A DNA stretch of 64,000 bases from Typhlomys cinereus (lineage: Eukaryota > Chordata > Mammalia > Rodentia > Platacanthomyidae), in the NCBI GenBank assembly GCA_023101885.1, contig JALPQD010000406.1, positions 1,938,638-2,002,637 of the forward strand, in the 5' to 3' direction. The stretch's first letter is position 1, and the number at the start of each line of letters is the position of its first letter. A program made the translations under genes and the position numbers. The notes under the pieces were generated by a model. The model saw only the letters and a program-made list of their open reading frames with translations. It ran no database searches and was not told where the DNA came from. This document shows, one piece after another, positions 49,239-62,182 of this stretch.

Positions 49239-50235
49239 GACACTGTGGCATATTGTATTCAAGCACAATAGGTGTGGCAGATTCTATGGATTTTCCTCTC
49301 AACACTTGCAGAATCCCGTAAGGAAGGAAATTGCCTTCAGGACAGTGCCCAGGATATAATAGCACAATACAAATTCCAAGTAGAGCAGGTGTCTTTGTAT
49401 GTGAATTTATAATATTACTATGACACTAAAAGTAAATATAGCAAAATTTTGTGTCGTAAACAATATACATTGATTTACTGCAAACCAACAGACAGTGATG
49501 ATGACTTAATCTGATGACTATCCTATTAGTCTTAGAATCTCCTATAAATAGATTATTCCAGACTATTCACTATATTCTTTTCTTGAGCTGTGTATATCTA
49601 TTACACAATGAGTTATACTCTTGACTAATATAGCTATTTCTTGTCCCCAGTGACAGAAACATACCTCAGGGCATATTAACATTTCAAGTGGACTTTACAA
49701 ATTTAAAGGGAAGAAATTCAAGGTCAAGTCAATCACTGTTGGAAAGTGGCAGAGACTTGCAGATAGAGTCAAACATAGAAATATTCATCTTCTATTTTCT
49801 GAATCAGAAGTATAAGGTACTTAGTTCTAATTCCCTGCCAGTTTCTTTTCTAGATTCAAAAGAATTTTATAGACATTGTGACTTTTATTGCAACAATCAT
49901 GACTTTGAAAGTGAATGATACATTTACCTATGACAATATAAATCAGAAGGAAAAGGAAGTTAAGACATGTACACATGAGCAGAAATGTACAACTTCTGAC
50001 TCTAATATATTTTCCTACTTGCATTTTCCTTCATTTGTCAATTTTATTGATGTTTTCAGTTGTGTAAACATTGGCCTTAGCAATAAAAGTAATGTTAAAT
50101 ATTTACTTATGATTTTCTCATTCCTAATAATTATTAGACACTATATTAAATATTCATATTACAGTCAATATAATCACAGGAGACAGAAACTTGCAGTTTC
50201 ATCCTTTTTTTCACTCTAAGTTCTAACACTGTTAT
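49239..50235. other. unassigned AT-rich sequence
   Basis: No gene recognised. The plus-strand 113-codon frame (49878-50219) has AT-rich, low-similarity content and overlaps a minus frame. I do not support it as a gene. Confidence 0.45.
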
Positions 50236-50660
50236 TGCTAAATACAGGTATCAACTTGACTATTCAGAATTCGAGTTCTAGGGACATTTGTAGAGAACTA
50301 GTAGTTGAGTTAAACCCAGAACCAAAGCAGAAGATTGACTAGTGGATGGAGAAACTCATGGTGGGAAGGATTATTCCCTAGGAAGGTGAATAAAGTGGAG
50401 GGAACTTGTTCAAAAAGTTGTCATCCTTCTGTTTACTTGGCCAGACATACTGGTCTGTCAAAGAAAGATTGTTCCTCTTAAAGCCATTATGTGCACATGG
50501 TGTTCTCTTAGCCTCTGGTGTTGGTGTACACTCTCTTGCCAAGCTAGAGAAGAGACTGTAACCAGACAATTAAAAAACAAAATTAAACCCCTTGTTCCTT
50601 TAAACCTGTTTGGTTTTGGATTTTTCAACAACATGCAGGCTAACTGCAACACAAACAGAT
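50236..50660 (+). mobile_element. possible ERVL/MaLR-type LTR
   Basis: It opens with 'aggtatcaacttgac' and later has 'atggtgggaaggattattcc', 'tggtgttggtgtacac' and 'aattaaaccccttgttcc'. It ends in 'ttcaacaacatgcaggctaa'. The order resembles the 'gtcaacttgac ... aataaaccc ... catcacagcaac' layout of rodent ERVL-type LTRs. Edges are uncertain and no target duplication is seen. Confidence 0.4.
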
Positions 50661-53600
50661 TTTTTGAAATATATAATCACAAATGTGTAACATTGAACCT
50701 TTTGTTAAATTTGTGTGTTTGAAATGAACTGAAATAATTAATAGCTTTCAAAAACTAACATTTTGTTTATATCCTGGGAGAGTGAAGTTTTTTTTTCATG
50801 CTTTTCATTAGATTTCTGCTAAATTAATACCTTAGGAATGACTCTACCAAGGAAACATGTTGTTGATGTGCCAGTGATGTAATACTTTACTTGTATATCT
50901 ATCACCAACCCATCACAGTCACAAAGCTGAGGTTTTCCCATAGAACACATCACTGGAACACAGCAGTAACATCTGAGGCATTTAATTTTTAATTAGAAAA
51001 GTCTCTTAAAGGCCATTCAAATTCCATGTAACGTTGCCAACAAATTAAAGGATGCATTTAGAGTAATGGGCAGAGAGCTGAAGTGTATCATCTGTTCTTC
51101 ATGTCATAGTTCTGGAGACATGCTCAACTCTTCAGAGAGGCGTTCATACAGACTTCCTGTTCTTGAAAAGCTGTGCGGCTGCTTATACTAGGAAACTGGT
51201 GAACCAAATAGCTGCATGCCTTTGTTCCAATCCATCTTATCTTCATTGAGTCAAATAAGATTTTTTGAATACCGATTCCATTGTTTCTGTTTGAATAGGA
51301 TATCATGCAGAGATGTATTAAAGGAAATTAGCCCTTCTAGAGTTTTATTAAATAACTTACTCTTCAGTGCAAATATCAGCAAATGGGATAGTGAAAGCAA
51401 TCAGCATAGGATAGTTCATATATGGCATGGTTATAACACCAGGCTCAATAGCTGTTTTCTCAGGACTAAGGAAATGATAGAAGAGAGGATGGGATGAATA
51501 TTAGAGCCTGAAGATGTATGGAGAGGAGGGTGTACTGCCAGATAGTGTCAGCTGAATTCACAAATTTGCTACAGTTGTGTCTATTGCCACAAAACTAGCC
51601 CACGATTTGACCTATCATCATTTTACCATGAAACTGTCAAGTTCTCTGTAGGTATCATTCCTATCTGAGAGCCTACTGAGGTTCAATGTTGGATGTGGAT
51701 GGGTTGAGATGGGAAGGGGACTTACTTTCCTCAATGGTATAATCAGTGAAATATCCATACTCCAGTAAGTATTCATACACATACCAGTACAGACAATCGA
51801 GATGAAATTCTGTGGACAGTATAAACAAAAGACATGTAAGTCAGAGGGAGATTTCTCAGAAAGAAGAAAGTTGTCATTAAGAAAATTATAGGAGGAAGGA
51901 TTTGCCTAATAATAAAAAATACATAAAATTATAAAATAAAAATATATAAAAATATAAAGTTGTCTAGAAAGTAACCCTTGTCCTCATTCCAATTGTATTT
52001 GTAGTAAAAATTGTCGTATTGACATTATGAGATTGAATTGGTCTGAGATTATATTGTTAAAAACATCTGGTCATATATTTTTATGCGTGAGTCCATGCCT
52101 ATATAAAAGAGAACACTGAGACTATACCTGGTCATGGAGATTTCTATAATGAGTTACATTCTTTTTCAAGCTACAACAAGCAAGTTATTATAAACAGTAT
52201 TTAATTACTTTTTCTAATTTATCATTGATGCAAGAAGAAATGAAAAATAAAGCAAAACAAACTGTGGAACCTCAAGATTTCTCCTGCTGAATGAACACTG
52301 ATAAGAAAATTCTGAATCATTGTTTCAGCCAGTAATACTATTCATGGACTAATGAACAGGAAGACTACAAATAAATTGAATGGTTTGTGAATCACATTGT
52401 TTCCATCTCTTGCACAGCAGAAACTGCAGCTGATTCATCAGACTCTTAGCACCATAATTATGATGGTTCCTGCTCTCTCTCTTCCAACTAAGTCAAATGG
52501 CTAACAATAGAGTATCCAAGAAAGAAAAGTATTTCCTTTTCATGGAAAAAAGAAGAGAATATTACTCTGTACAGAAAATTTAAAATGTTACCAGAAAACA
52601 CTTAGAAGATAAATTGTACAGAACTTAGGTACAAATTGGTTAGATTTAATTGTCTTAACAAAAAGAACATACTCTCCAGACCTAGAGGAGATAATTAAGC
52701 CCAATTACTATGTGACATCACTGTGTTCATTTAAGAATCAGAAGATGTGTCAGAATAGTGTGTATATGACATTCTGATAACTGATTGCTTTCTGATTGTC
52801 ATCAAGAACTGAACCACAGCAGGGGATACAATCATGGTACTATGCACTAAGTCAAATATCAACAAAAGGGAAGAACAAAGACCATAAGTAGGAAAAAACT
52901 TCTTAAAGTTACCTGTAAATATTTTATAGAAAGCCATAATGTAAACACTTATCATTAGACCTTTAAATGAGAGAAGCTTTCAGCACCCAATGAAGAAGTA
53001 TCCTTCTGCAGTAGAGAATGACAAGGCAAAGAACCACAGTAGGACAAAGAACAAAAATAAAACATTCAGCTTAGTTAGACACCCAAATGACTCCCCCATC
53101 CTAGGGCTCAGAGCCAGCAGGGACAGAGAAATACTTCTAGGCAGTAGCCTCAATTCATATCTGAGCTACTGCTTCCAGGAGCTTGATGCACTAATGTTTA
53201 CTTCCACTAGACCTCCACTAAAACTAACCATTAATGCATTCCCATGAAGAAAATATATCAAGAGATATAGGGTCACCTTTATAAACTATCTGTTACTTCT
53301 TCTCTGCTTGACAGTTAACCCACTGATGGGTCACTGATGGGTTAGTGGATACCCACTGGCTAATACAGGAGTCCTGGGTGGGACCTAGTGGCTCACACAT
53401 TCAGAAGGAAAGGAAGACAGGCTGGAAAAGAGAATGAGTGATGTTGGATCAAAAGGGGACTGTGTGTTAATAAATATAACATAACAAAATTCAAATTGAG
53501 ACTATGTAAGTGCTTTATTATTAACATTTCTGCCAATAGAAAAGAGGCACATGATAACTATAAAAATTGTAGAATTTATAGGAAAACTGTAAATTTATAG

Positions 53601-54610
53601 GAAAACCACTCAGAGCTAAAATCCTGTTATAAAATTTCAAGATATTTACTAAACATATTTTTGTTCTTTCTTTGTTTCTTTCATACACACACACATCTGT
53701 GTGTCTACATGCATATATTTAGTACATATATAGATGCATATTATTCTCTTCTAAAGTATAAATCATGTTTGTATCTCCTTTTTGTTAAATTTATAATGAA
53801 CTATTTCTCCCATATAATTAAATGTTGCTAAATAATTTAAGCTTAATCTTATAAATGCAGCATATATTTCTGTGATTAAATACCTGAGCATGCAAGTCCT
53901 TCTCAACATTTTTGGGTTTACATACTGATATAAGAGCCTAGAAGTACATCAGGGTTTTTTATTTTATACATTGCAATTATAGCAAATGCTTTACTTAAAT
54001 ATGTCATTGAAACCCCCATGCTAACCACATAACCAATGATTTATACATCAACTTATTCAAATCAGTCCTCAGACATACTCATCTTTCATTAACCTTGGGT
54101 ATTGTTGATGGATGAGGGAAAAAGAAATTAGAGACATAAAATATTTAGCACAGATTCCATTTGGATTGAAGAAAAGAAAATTCCAAATATGAGACCATTG
54201 AACTTAACTGGAAACAAAGGTAAGTTAACCAAGAGACAAAAAATCAGAAAAAGGCTGGACTAAAGATATGGGGGAAATTGTAAGTACCATGGGTCAAGTG
54301 TTCTCTGGAATTCATATCTCCAGGCTAAAATTGGTGTGTATTTAATGCTCTAGCCAAAATGATATTTGAGTTCTATTTACTCATTCCTTAGAAACATTTG
54401 TTTTTATTCATATTTGACTACTTACAACCCACATCCATATGCATATTTTCCTCTTTGAGTGAAATCAGTCAGTATTTGATACGCACATACTCATTGTTAC
54501 CTAAAGAAGAAAATTTTGTCTACTATGAAACAGTTGAGTGTCTTGCATATCATTGCTCCTCCCCATTTTTAGGCTCTTACAATCTTACTGCCCCCTCTTC
54601 CGCAAATTTC
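50661..54610. other. unassigned sequence with small local repeats
   Basis: About 4 kb without a recognised gene or named repeat. An 11-bp tandem pair (53321-53342) and a roughly 19-bp tandem pair (near 53571-53608, aatttataggaaaac twice) are the only structures noted. Confidence 0.45.
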
Positions 54611-54612
54611 CC

Positions 54613-54810
54613 TGAGCTTTAGGATGGGGAGAGATTAGGCTGGCCTGATTCTTGGTGATGGGGGGGCACTGGGAGAAAAGGAGGGAGGGGGGAAAGAAAA
54701 GGGAAAAGGGGGGAGGGAGAAAGGGGATCCACGGAGAGGTGGGAGGGTAATGGGGTACCTATCAAGTTTGTGTGAGTGAAAAAAACTACACTACTAAAAA
54801 AAAAGAAATT
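54613..54810 (+). other. G-rich polypurine segment with A-rich end
   Basis: A G-rich, nearly all-purine stretch (about 54655-54750) is followed by 'gggtacctatcaagtttg' and an A run at 54796-54806. The layout (purine tract, then A tail) is like a very short 5'-truncated L1 3' UTR, but the sequence is not specific enough to name it. Confidence 0.35.
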
Positions 54811-55271
54811 GTTGGTTTCCAAGTACAGTTCTTACTGTAATTCTACACTCATTCATCGGGTCTGAGTCAATAATAAGTAAGAGTGTGTTATTGATACATT
54901 TTACATAAAAGATGGCTTACAGATGTAGTAGCCCATATAGGATTATGTTTTTTATTCTTTCTTACCTATTCATGTTCAGAAAAAAAGGCATATATTTTGT
55001 AACCTTTGTTCACTTGCTAAGAAGAAACAGTGAAAGCAATTCCTAAGAATATTTCCTCCATTGTTCCACCTAACTGGAGTAAGAATTACCCTTATCAGTT
55101 TTATAGTTATCTTCTTTTTGTTACCAAATAATCTTAAACTAAAACTTGAGTTCCCTTCCAATTTTCCTTAGCAAGGTTCTAGCTCACAATATCGCTACTG
55201 AAATTCCAATCTTTCCTACAGGAAAACAATTAACCCACAGAAACTGTACATAAAATATTTTCATATCAATG
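54811..55271. other. unassigned sequence
   Basis: No feature recognised. Confidence 0.5.
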
Positions 55272-55276
55272 GTCAT
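55272..55276. repeat. LTR target-site duplication, left copy
   Basis: GTCAT is repeated at 55939-55943 and flanks the LTR. Confidence 0.8.
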
Positions 55277-55938
55277 TGTTATGGTTGCATTTCAATGTCA
55301 ATTTGACAGTTGCAGACTGTTTGGGGGCAGCTGTGGAAGATTAAGGGTTAAGAATGGCCCCGGAACAAGCCTGTAGATACTTGACTGATTACTGTGGAGA
55401 ACCCAGCCCATAGTGGGTGGTACTTTCCAGGGGTGGACCAGGTAATAGGAGATGCAAGAAGGAGGGGCTTGCTCTTGTCTTATCTGGTGTCGACTTGTTG
55501 TGGGGTTCACTCTGCGTGCACGTTGTTTACCTTGGAGCGTCCTGGCCTTCTTTGTTGCTGCTGCTGCTACCTCCATCCTTGGCTGACTTGGAGCTTCCCC
55601 TTTTCCACCTCATTGTTGCTGTTCCCGCTGCCTTTGGAGCCTGGTCTCTGGGCCTCGCTGCTGTTTGCTGTTCGTTGCTGAAGTCAGAGTCCAGCTGTTC
55701 TAAACCAACTTCGGAGCCCAGCGTCTTCAACCCTCCAGAGGAGCAAAGGCTTGAGAGCTTTTTGGGATCTTTGGGCTTTGTGGAACATTCCAGCCAGGAA
55801 GGAGGCTGCTCCGGGCTGCTACCTTGAAGGACACTATTTTTACTGTGAATTGTTTTTTTTTCAATAAACTTGTTTATATGTATATACATATATTACATTC
55901 TATAGATTCTGTTTCTTCAGAGAACCCTGACTAATACA
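55277..55938 (+). mobile_element. ERVL-type (MLT2-related) solo LTR, complete
   Basis: A 662-bp LTR with TG at the start and CA at the end, flanked by an exact 5-bp duplication (GTCAT). It starts TGTTATGGTTGCATTTCAAT and contains 'gtcaatttgac'. It ends 'gattctgtttcttcagagaa', then 'ccctgactaataca', the characteristic end of MLT2-like ERVL LTRs. AATAAA lies at 55863-55868 before a TATA-rich stretch. No internal viral genes lie beside it, so it is a solo LTR. The GC-rich middle leaves open frames on both strands (up to 136 codons), which I do not regard as genes. Confidence 0.85.
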
Positions 55939-55943
55939 GTCAT

Positions 55944-58900
55944 CATCTTTGCCATCATGAAAGAATAGGCTGTAAATTATTAATTTTGAATTATATTTTC
56001 ATTGCAATGCATCTTCTATCTTCAGCATTACAATAAGTATACAATATACCCTTCTTCAATTATATTACTACTATGGTTAATAAAATGTAAAAGAACTAAT
56101 TAAGGTGAAAGAACTCTTTCAGCCATATTCTTTTTCAAGAATCTTCCCCATGCTTCTGTTTATTAGTTGCAAAACTTTTTTGTATCAATTATCTGTTCTT
56201 GCTTTGTTTTCTTTACACTGTATAAAATAACCATTGTTTCTGGCTCTAAGATGGATTTGCCATTATCCCTTCATAAAGATTCTCTCCTGTCTTCCAAAGT
56301 GAGCTGTGGTCTTTGACTTGAACAAATTGAACAAAATAAGATACATTTGATCGTTGAGATGTTCTTTTAAATTTTTCATAACCTTGTTGCTGTCTGGCTT
56401 TTCATTTTACTACCTTTTTATGTAATCTTTTTAGGGAGATTTTTAGACACCCATAATTGTTACTTGGATTTGTTCCTTACTCTCCTATGGTCTTTCTCTG
56501 AGAACTGCCACATGGTTTTCCGTATCTTTGCAGTTATCTAAAATAAAGTCACTGTCAAATCTAGATGGATACTGACAATTGAGTCTGACCTTTAAATGAC
56601 CATTTATCAGGAATTTGGAATACAACTAAATGCCAATGGTTTACAAAATCATACTTCCTGAGTAACCTTTTCTCTTTAATTGGCTTTGCTTAGATATACT
56701 ATGGTATTTGCTCAATTGTTTCACCATCTCCCTGTCTCTTAGGCATCATCGCTTTACATTTGGTTTATATTTTTCTGTTGCTGATTCTCAGCTTCGGACT
56801 ATTCTTTCCTCCTATAATAATAATCACTGCTCATATACATGTTTAATTCTTACATGTCACACAAATTTAAAAAAAATTCAAAACCAACTTTAAAGATTTT
56901 GTTCACAAAGATCAAAGAAAAACTCTGATATTTACAAAGTTCAACCTATATCTACTATCAGAATTCTTCACAATTTTGTCATGAACTCCTTTTCCCATCT
57001 TTGTTCAAGCATGATTTTTCTCATTTCTTTTAAGCCTTCAATCTCTTCTACATATCTACAATCCTTAGGCCAATTCTTCTCAACAGTGATTAGGAATCTC
57101 AAAATCTCCTTTTTTTATGGACATTTTTGGTTGTGTTTTTCTACATGTAGATTAGAAATTCTTGAACTGTAGTAATCATGTTATTATGCCTCAATAACTC
57201 CCATATCAATAAAATTGCTGTTAAATATTCAGAGCCAAAAATAGTTTAAAAATTAATTTTAGTAATGGAAATCATGATGAAAAAGCATAAGGATAAATTT
57301 TCCGGTATTGGGTTAGTTCAAATGAGAAAAGTATGTTGTACTGCCTTGTAGGTGTAAGTTCATGAACTTTTGGAGGAGGTCTGCTCTTTGCTTGTGTTTG
57401 GAGAAATGACTTGCATGTCTGCATGACTTCTTACAAAAGTCCCCATAATACTGTATGAAAAGTCTGAATATTTTTCCCTGGTTTAAATAAAGGAAATAAG
57501 ACTAATAGAGGTTAACTTGCTTATCATGTCAAAAACCCAGTGGGTGATACTTTAGGGATTAAAAACATTCACTTGCAATTTCCATTCATTAACATATTCA
57601 CTCCATGAAGCATTCACTCAATAGTAACTTCCCATCTCTTTATGAGGACAAATGAGATAATGTCTGTAAAACAATTTGAGCTACTCAGGAAAAGCAGGCT
57701 ATATAATTTAAGAGATGAATTTGATAAATTGGATTCACAAATAAGTGCATTGGCTCAAAGCCTCTACAGAGGAAGCTATGTGTCATTTTCCCTCATCTTG
57801 CCAATTTACCTCAAGTCTCACAGCCATACAAATCTCCTATAGCGCTCAGCAAATGAACTTCTTGAAAATGAGCTTTGGTCTCAATCCAGTAAATTTTATT
57901 TGTACTTTCTCTACATTCTCTCCAGTAGTTCACTGATCCATTACCTCATCAAAGTTACTAACGTATCAAAACCAGAGTATAAGTACATTTGATTTGTTCC
58001 GTGGCAAAAGTTTAACCAATAGTCTCATGGAGCAATATTGATACTACATAAAAGCATTTGATTTTTTCATGGCATTATATTATATTCAGGTTCTACATGT
58101 GAATTCACCACAAGCCTCCAAGAGATTACTTACTGTTCTGTAGGCTTTTTTAATAGCAGCACCTACTACACAGGACCCAAGGGCATCCATTAATGCTCAA
58201 CGATATTTTCTAATAGATAAATTTTTTTCTCCTCAGAGAAACATTTCTGTTTTTCTCAGAAGGGAAAATCAATCAATGTCCAACCTGTTATGGTTCCAAA
58301 TTTAACAATGTGGATGTTATTGAAATACCTTTCGTGGACCAAGAGGATGCTGATATCTGGGCAAACACAAAGCAAATACTGAGCCAGACAAAGCTAGCCA
58401 TATCCTGCTTCTTATGCTTAGAAAAACAGAATGATTTCATTTGGGCAGAAGTATGATCTGCCAAACAGAAATAGAGTAGAATTCAATTTGATTTCATAAG
58501 TAAACTCAGCTCCCAGAAAAGTAGATCTGTATAAACCAAAAATGCAATTTAGACAACACAATACATTTTAGATTTCTGAACGTTCAGTTTCGATCTAAAT
58601 GAAGTTTCACTTTAAGTAAATTATACCATCACTTTTGGAATCTAAATAAATCTTGCTTTCTAAGCAATTTGCAGTCATTGATATTCCCTTACACTTGAGC
58701 ATGTCCCCTTCTACACTTTAGTGTGTCTAAGATGAGGCAGATGGGTACCAGCAGATGAGCACCACGAGGGGAGAAGGAGAGATCCCCACCTGGTACTGTG
58801 TACGTGCCCGTGAACCAAGGTTTACTGACTAAATCTATTTTTAACTGTTCTTCTCAATTATAAAGGAGAAAGGAGATGCATTATATTTTAAATGTTGTTT

Positions 58901-59605
58901 TTCTCTATTGTAGTATTTTTAGAACTTAAACATAACCCAAATGTAAAATAATTACTATTTGTAAAAATACTTCCTACCAAACAACACTTACAAAATCTGC
59001 TTTAAGAAAATCATTGCTATGTATAGGCGGTGTGTATAGATAGTAGTCCTGTCCTCTATAATGTTTTGTTTTCCATAGTTGCTGCTGTCCACAGTCAACT
59101 ACAATCTGAAAATAGTGTGCAGCATAATAGAATATTATAAGCTAGAAAGACCACATTCACAGAACTTCTGTTACAATGTAGTGTACTATTTTATTGCTAG
59201 ATGAAGTAATGTACTGCTTCTGATTTACAAATTTATTATTATCATATTTATGCATGTATTCTGAAAAGAAACAGAGTTTGGTCCTATTTGTAATTTTATG
59301 GAGACACTGTGGTACTTCAGTATTCTGCAAGGATCAGAGGTTTGTTATAATTAAAACTGTGGTGAGCTTATCAAATGCATGAATAGGGACAGAATGTTTA
59401 AAACATTTGCTGTACACAGAAAAAACACACTTTACTAGTGTCAGATCATTCAGAAAGTACATATTAATTAAGAATTGCAGGTAAAGGTGAGGGAAAATAA
59501 CAATATTCAATACTCCTAACTGTAGAATTCAGGTTGACTTAAAACCAAATATTCGAACCTGGACACACTTGTGTAAACGTTCTTGTTTATTACTCATCTC
59601 ATTCT
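55944..59605. other. unassigned AT-rich sequence
   Basis: About 3.6 kb without a recognised gene. Near 58155-58220 'cacctactacacaggaccc' and 'attaatgctcaacgatattt' faintly resemble an L2 3' end. Near 57640 'acaaatgagataatg' resembles a piece of MIR. Both are too short to call. Confidence 0.45.
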
Positions 59606-59607
59606 TC

Positions 59608-59656
<49 letters not shown>

Positions 59657-59657
59657 A
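59608..59657. repeat. (TATC)n microsatellite
   Basis: About 12 uninterrupted TATC units. Confidence 0.97.
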
Positions 59658-59779
59658 TTATCATCATTGTGACTTAATTTTTTAAAATTTATCCATATTT
59701 TCAATGAAATTTCTATCAAAAATTGATAACATTTATCCAAGGTATGTGGATAAGCAAAAGAAAGGCAGTGGTTAACAAT

Positions 59780-60140
59780 TTTTATTTTAATTCTTTGACA
59801 CATTCATAAAAAATACAAAGAATTTATAAGTTTTCACCTACTTCTACCCCTTCCCATCCTATTTCTGTGCTCCTTTTATGTCTCCTTTCCAAGAGTTTCT
59901 CTCGTACTTTCATATCTTTTTTTGCATGTGTGGTCTGCTAGATTTTGTATGGCAAGCACCTGAGCATTTGCTAGGTATCGATGATTTATAAGTGGGTAAA
60001 ACATCAGATGAAGAAGCTCTTTTTCTGTCTGGTATCAGTCTTTAATAGTTTCTCAAGGTAGTTTATTATTGACTGAGATCTTCCTTCATCTATGGTGAAA
60101 TCTTAACAGGCCAACTAACCTGTAGGTATAGTAGAAGTAG
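59780..60140 (-). mobile_element. possible L1 3'-UTR-like fragment, antisense
   Basis: A T-rich start with 'tttattttaattctttgac', then 'tacccctt' and a 'gcatgtgtggtctgctagat' segment, resembles the antisense 3' UTR of older rodent L1 copies. This is a by-eye resemblance only. Confidence 0.3.
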
Positions 60141-61645
60141 ACATCTTTGTAGTGAGTTCTCAGGTGAGGCAGCTCTATATTTCAATATAAACAAATTCAC
60201 CTACCAGTAATATGCAATGCATTCTCCAAGATAGTACCTTGTGATAGCTGAAGTGGCTCATAAAAGCATCTGGCAAATGTTGATTAATTGCTAATTATAT
60301 GCAAATTATGTTTGAAGTAAGGAAACTTATGTTTGGTAAATAACATCAGTGTTCTAAATGTTTTTGTACATAGTTGTCAAAGAGTCACAAACAGATATTT
60401 CCTTAATGACCAACATATCTTCACTTGGCCCCTCCAATTGCTTAAACATGGGCCTCCACAGTGTGTTTTTAAATCATACTCAGGTTTAATAAAATGAGGA
60501 CTTTGCTTGTCTAGAAATCTTTCCAAGCTAGTGCTCAGTGTCATGAGACTTTATCATTCTCTGTACCCATGCTTCTTTCTTAGTATCTCTAAATAATCAG
60601 CAGTCATATGTAACATCCTTCTGTCCTTAACCTAATCTTTTCTATTTCAGTCATTTGTTATTCTGCTGATAAAATACATTTCCGATCCTTGTGTTCTGTA
60701 TATTTAGTCTTCTAATTGCCATTGACACTTGTTTTACAGGTTTCTTCTTCCCTTCACTACTATTAAGAAGATCATAACTCCTCAGTCAGCTCTGTGGTTT
60801 ATTTCTGCTTTTTCTCATGGGTTCAGCTACTCTTCTTAAAATGCATTTGCTCATAAGTTCTCACTTATCACCCTCAACTTTTTAAAATGCCAGTTTCAAG
60901 CAAATGTTGAAAAAGTTTACCTCAAGATCTCCTGACGCTTGTTCCCTGGCTTTAACATATTCCTATTTCTGTGGTGTATTTTGTTGCTGCTTTATGTGCT
61001 TTGGTGGATCTCTTATAAGATGGTATATCTCATAAAGGAAATCAATGCATTCGTTATTGTCACATATATATTGTTATATGTATGACATATATATATATTT
61101 GTTATATATATGAAATGCTTAAAACTGCTTAAGGAAAAAATAAAATGTATAGTTTTAGTATAGTTTGGAGGGGGCAATTTTACCTTAAAAAGAGATGGAT
61201 ACAGTATGGAAGAAACCGAAGAAGTTACAAGGTACACAAGGACAAGACAGAGGAATACTGCATGGACAGAAATAAGGAGTATCAGAAATACTGAGAGGGA
61301 CATGGAGCCGGAAGCATGGGTGTAGAGAATATCCGAATGAATCTGGGTAAAGTTGGATCTATGTCGTGACTTATTTGTCAGATCCAGAGATTCAGCCACA
61401 TGCTGAGAATTCTTTTGCATAAACTTTTAAGTATTTGAGAGACAATACTTCCTATAAATTTTTCCATAAGCAAGCCTCAGATTTTTCCATTACATTTTAT
61501 TTTGTAGGGAACATATATCTCTTTATCTTATAAATTTAACTCAGGAAGTGTACTGCAATTTCTTTTATAAAATACAACAACATTTATAAGTACATGCTTT
61601 TCCAGGAAAGGCATGGGGAAATGAACTAAGCAAAAAATAGGAGAA
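60141..61645. other. unassigned sequence
   Basis: A (TA)-rich piece lies near 61082-61110. The minus-strand 135-codon frame (61013-61420) ends in AT-rich repeat-like codons and shows no domain. I do not support it as a gene. Confidence 0.45.
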
Positions 61646-61647
61646 AA

Positions 61648-61824
61648 GATGGAAGGAAGGAAGGAAGGAAGGAAAGAAGGAAGGAAGGAAGGAAGGAAGG
61701 AAGGAATGGAAGGAATGAAGAAGGAAGGAAGGAGGGACAGAGGTAGGGAGGGGGAGGGAGGGAGGGAGGGATCGAGGGGAGAGAGAGAAAGAAAAGAAGA
61801 AAGAGAGAAAGAGAAAAGAAGACA
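61648..61824. repeat. (GGAA)n polypurine tract
   Basis: GGAA units to about 61716 pass into GGGA, GAGA and AAGA purine repeats. Open frames on both strands here are repeat artefacts. Confidence 0.96.
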
Positions 61825-61961
61825 CAACCTCATGTAAAAATGTAGCCAGAGACATGGTTGTTGGGTTGGTGGGGGGCTTTCCTTTACTTCACCCTGAAAG
61901 GATAGTTATTTCACATCATCTTCACATTTCATTGAATGGGAAAATCCCCCGTAGCCACGCA

Positions 61962-62078
61962 AAGAAAAAAAAGAAAAAGAGAGAGGGACGGAGGAGGCAG
62001 TATTGAGAGGAGAGTTAAGAGAGTAGTAAGTTTTTTTGAGAGAGACTGAGGAGGAGTTGAGTGAGTAGTAATCCAAAT
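61962..62078. repeat. purine-rich segment with a local duplication
   Basis: 'gagagttaagagagtagtaa' (about 62009-62030) and 'ggagttgagtgagtagtaat' (about 62052-62073) are similar copies some 43 bp apart in purine-rich DNA. Confidence 0.55.
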
Positions 62079-62079
62079 G

Positions 62080-62182
62080 TTTACTACCTAGCACCCCCTT
62101 GAGCCTCCTAAGTGGCCCACACACTGCCCTCTGATGCCACAACAGATACCTCATACATACCTACCCAAACACACACAAAGAA
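62080..62182 (+). mobile_element. possible 3' part of an old tRNA-derived SINE
   Basis: 'cacactgccctctgatgcc' followed by 'catacatacctacccaaac' and ACACAC resembles the 'cagtgccctctgacacacac' end of older-group copies. No head is present. Confidence 0.3.

Noticed and set aside
55417..55827. 136-codon plus-strand open frame
   Set aside because: It lies wholly inside the solo LTR. Its length follows from GC-rich, stop-poor DNA, and the opposite strand is open too.
61013..61420. 135-codon minus-strand open frame
   Set aside because: AT-rich composition, with a hydrophobic look that comes from T-rich codons. No motif and no supporting splice or promoter context.
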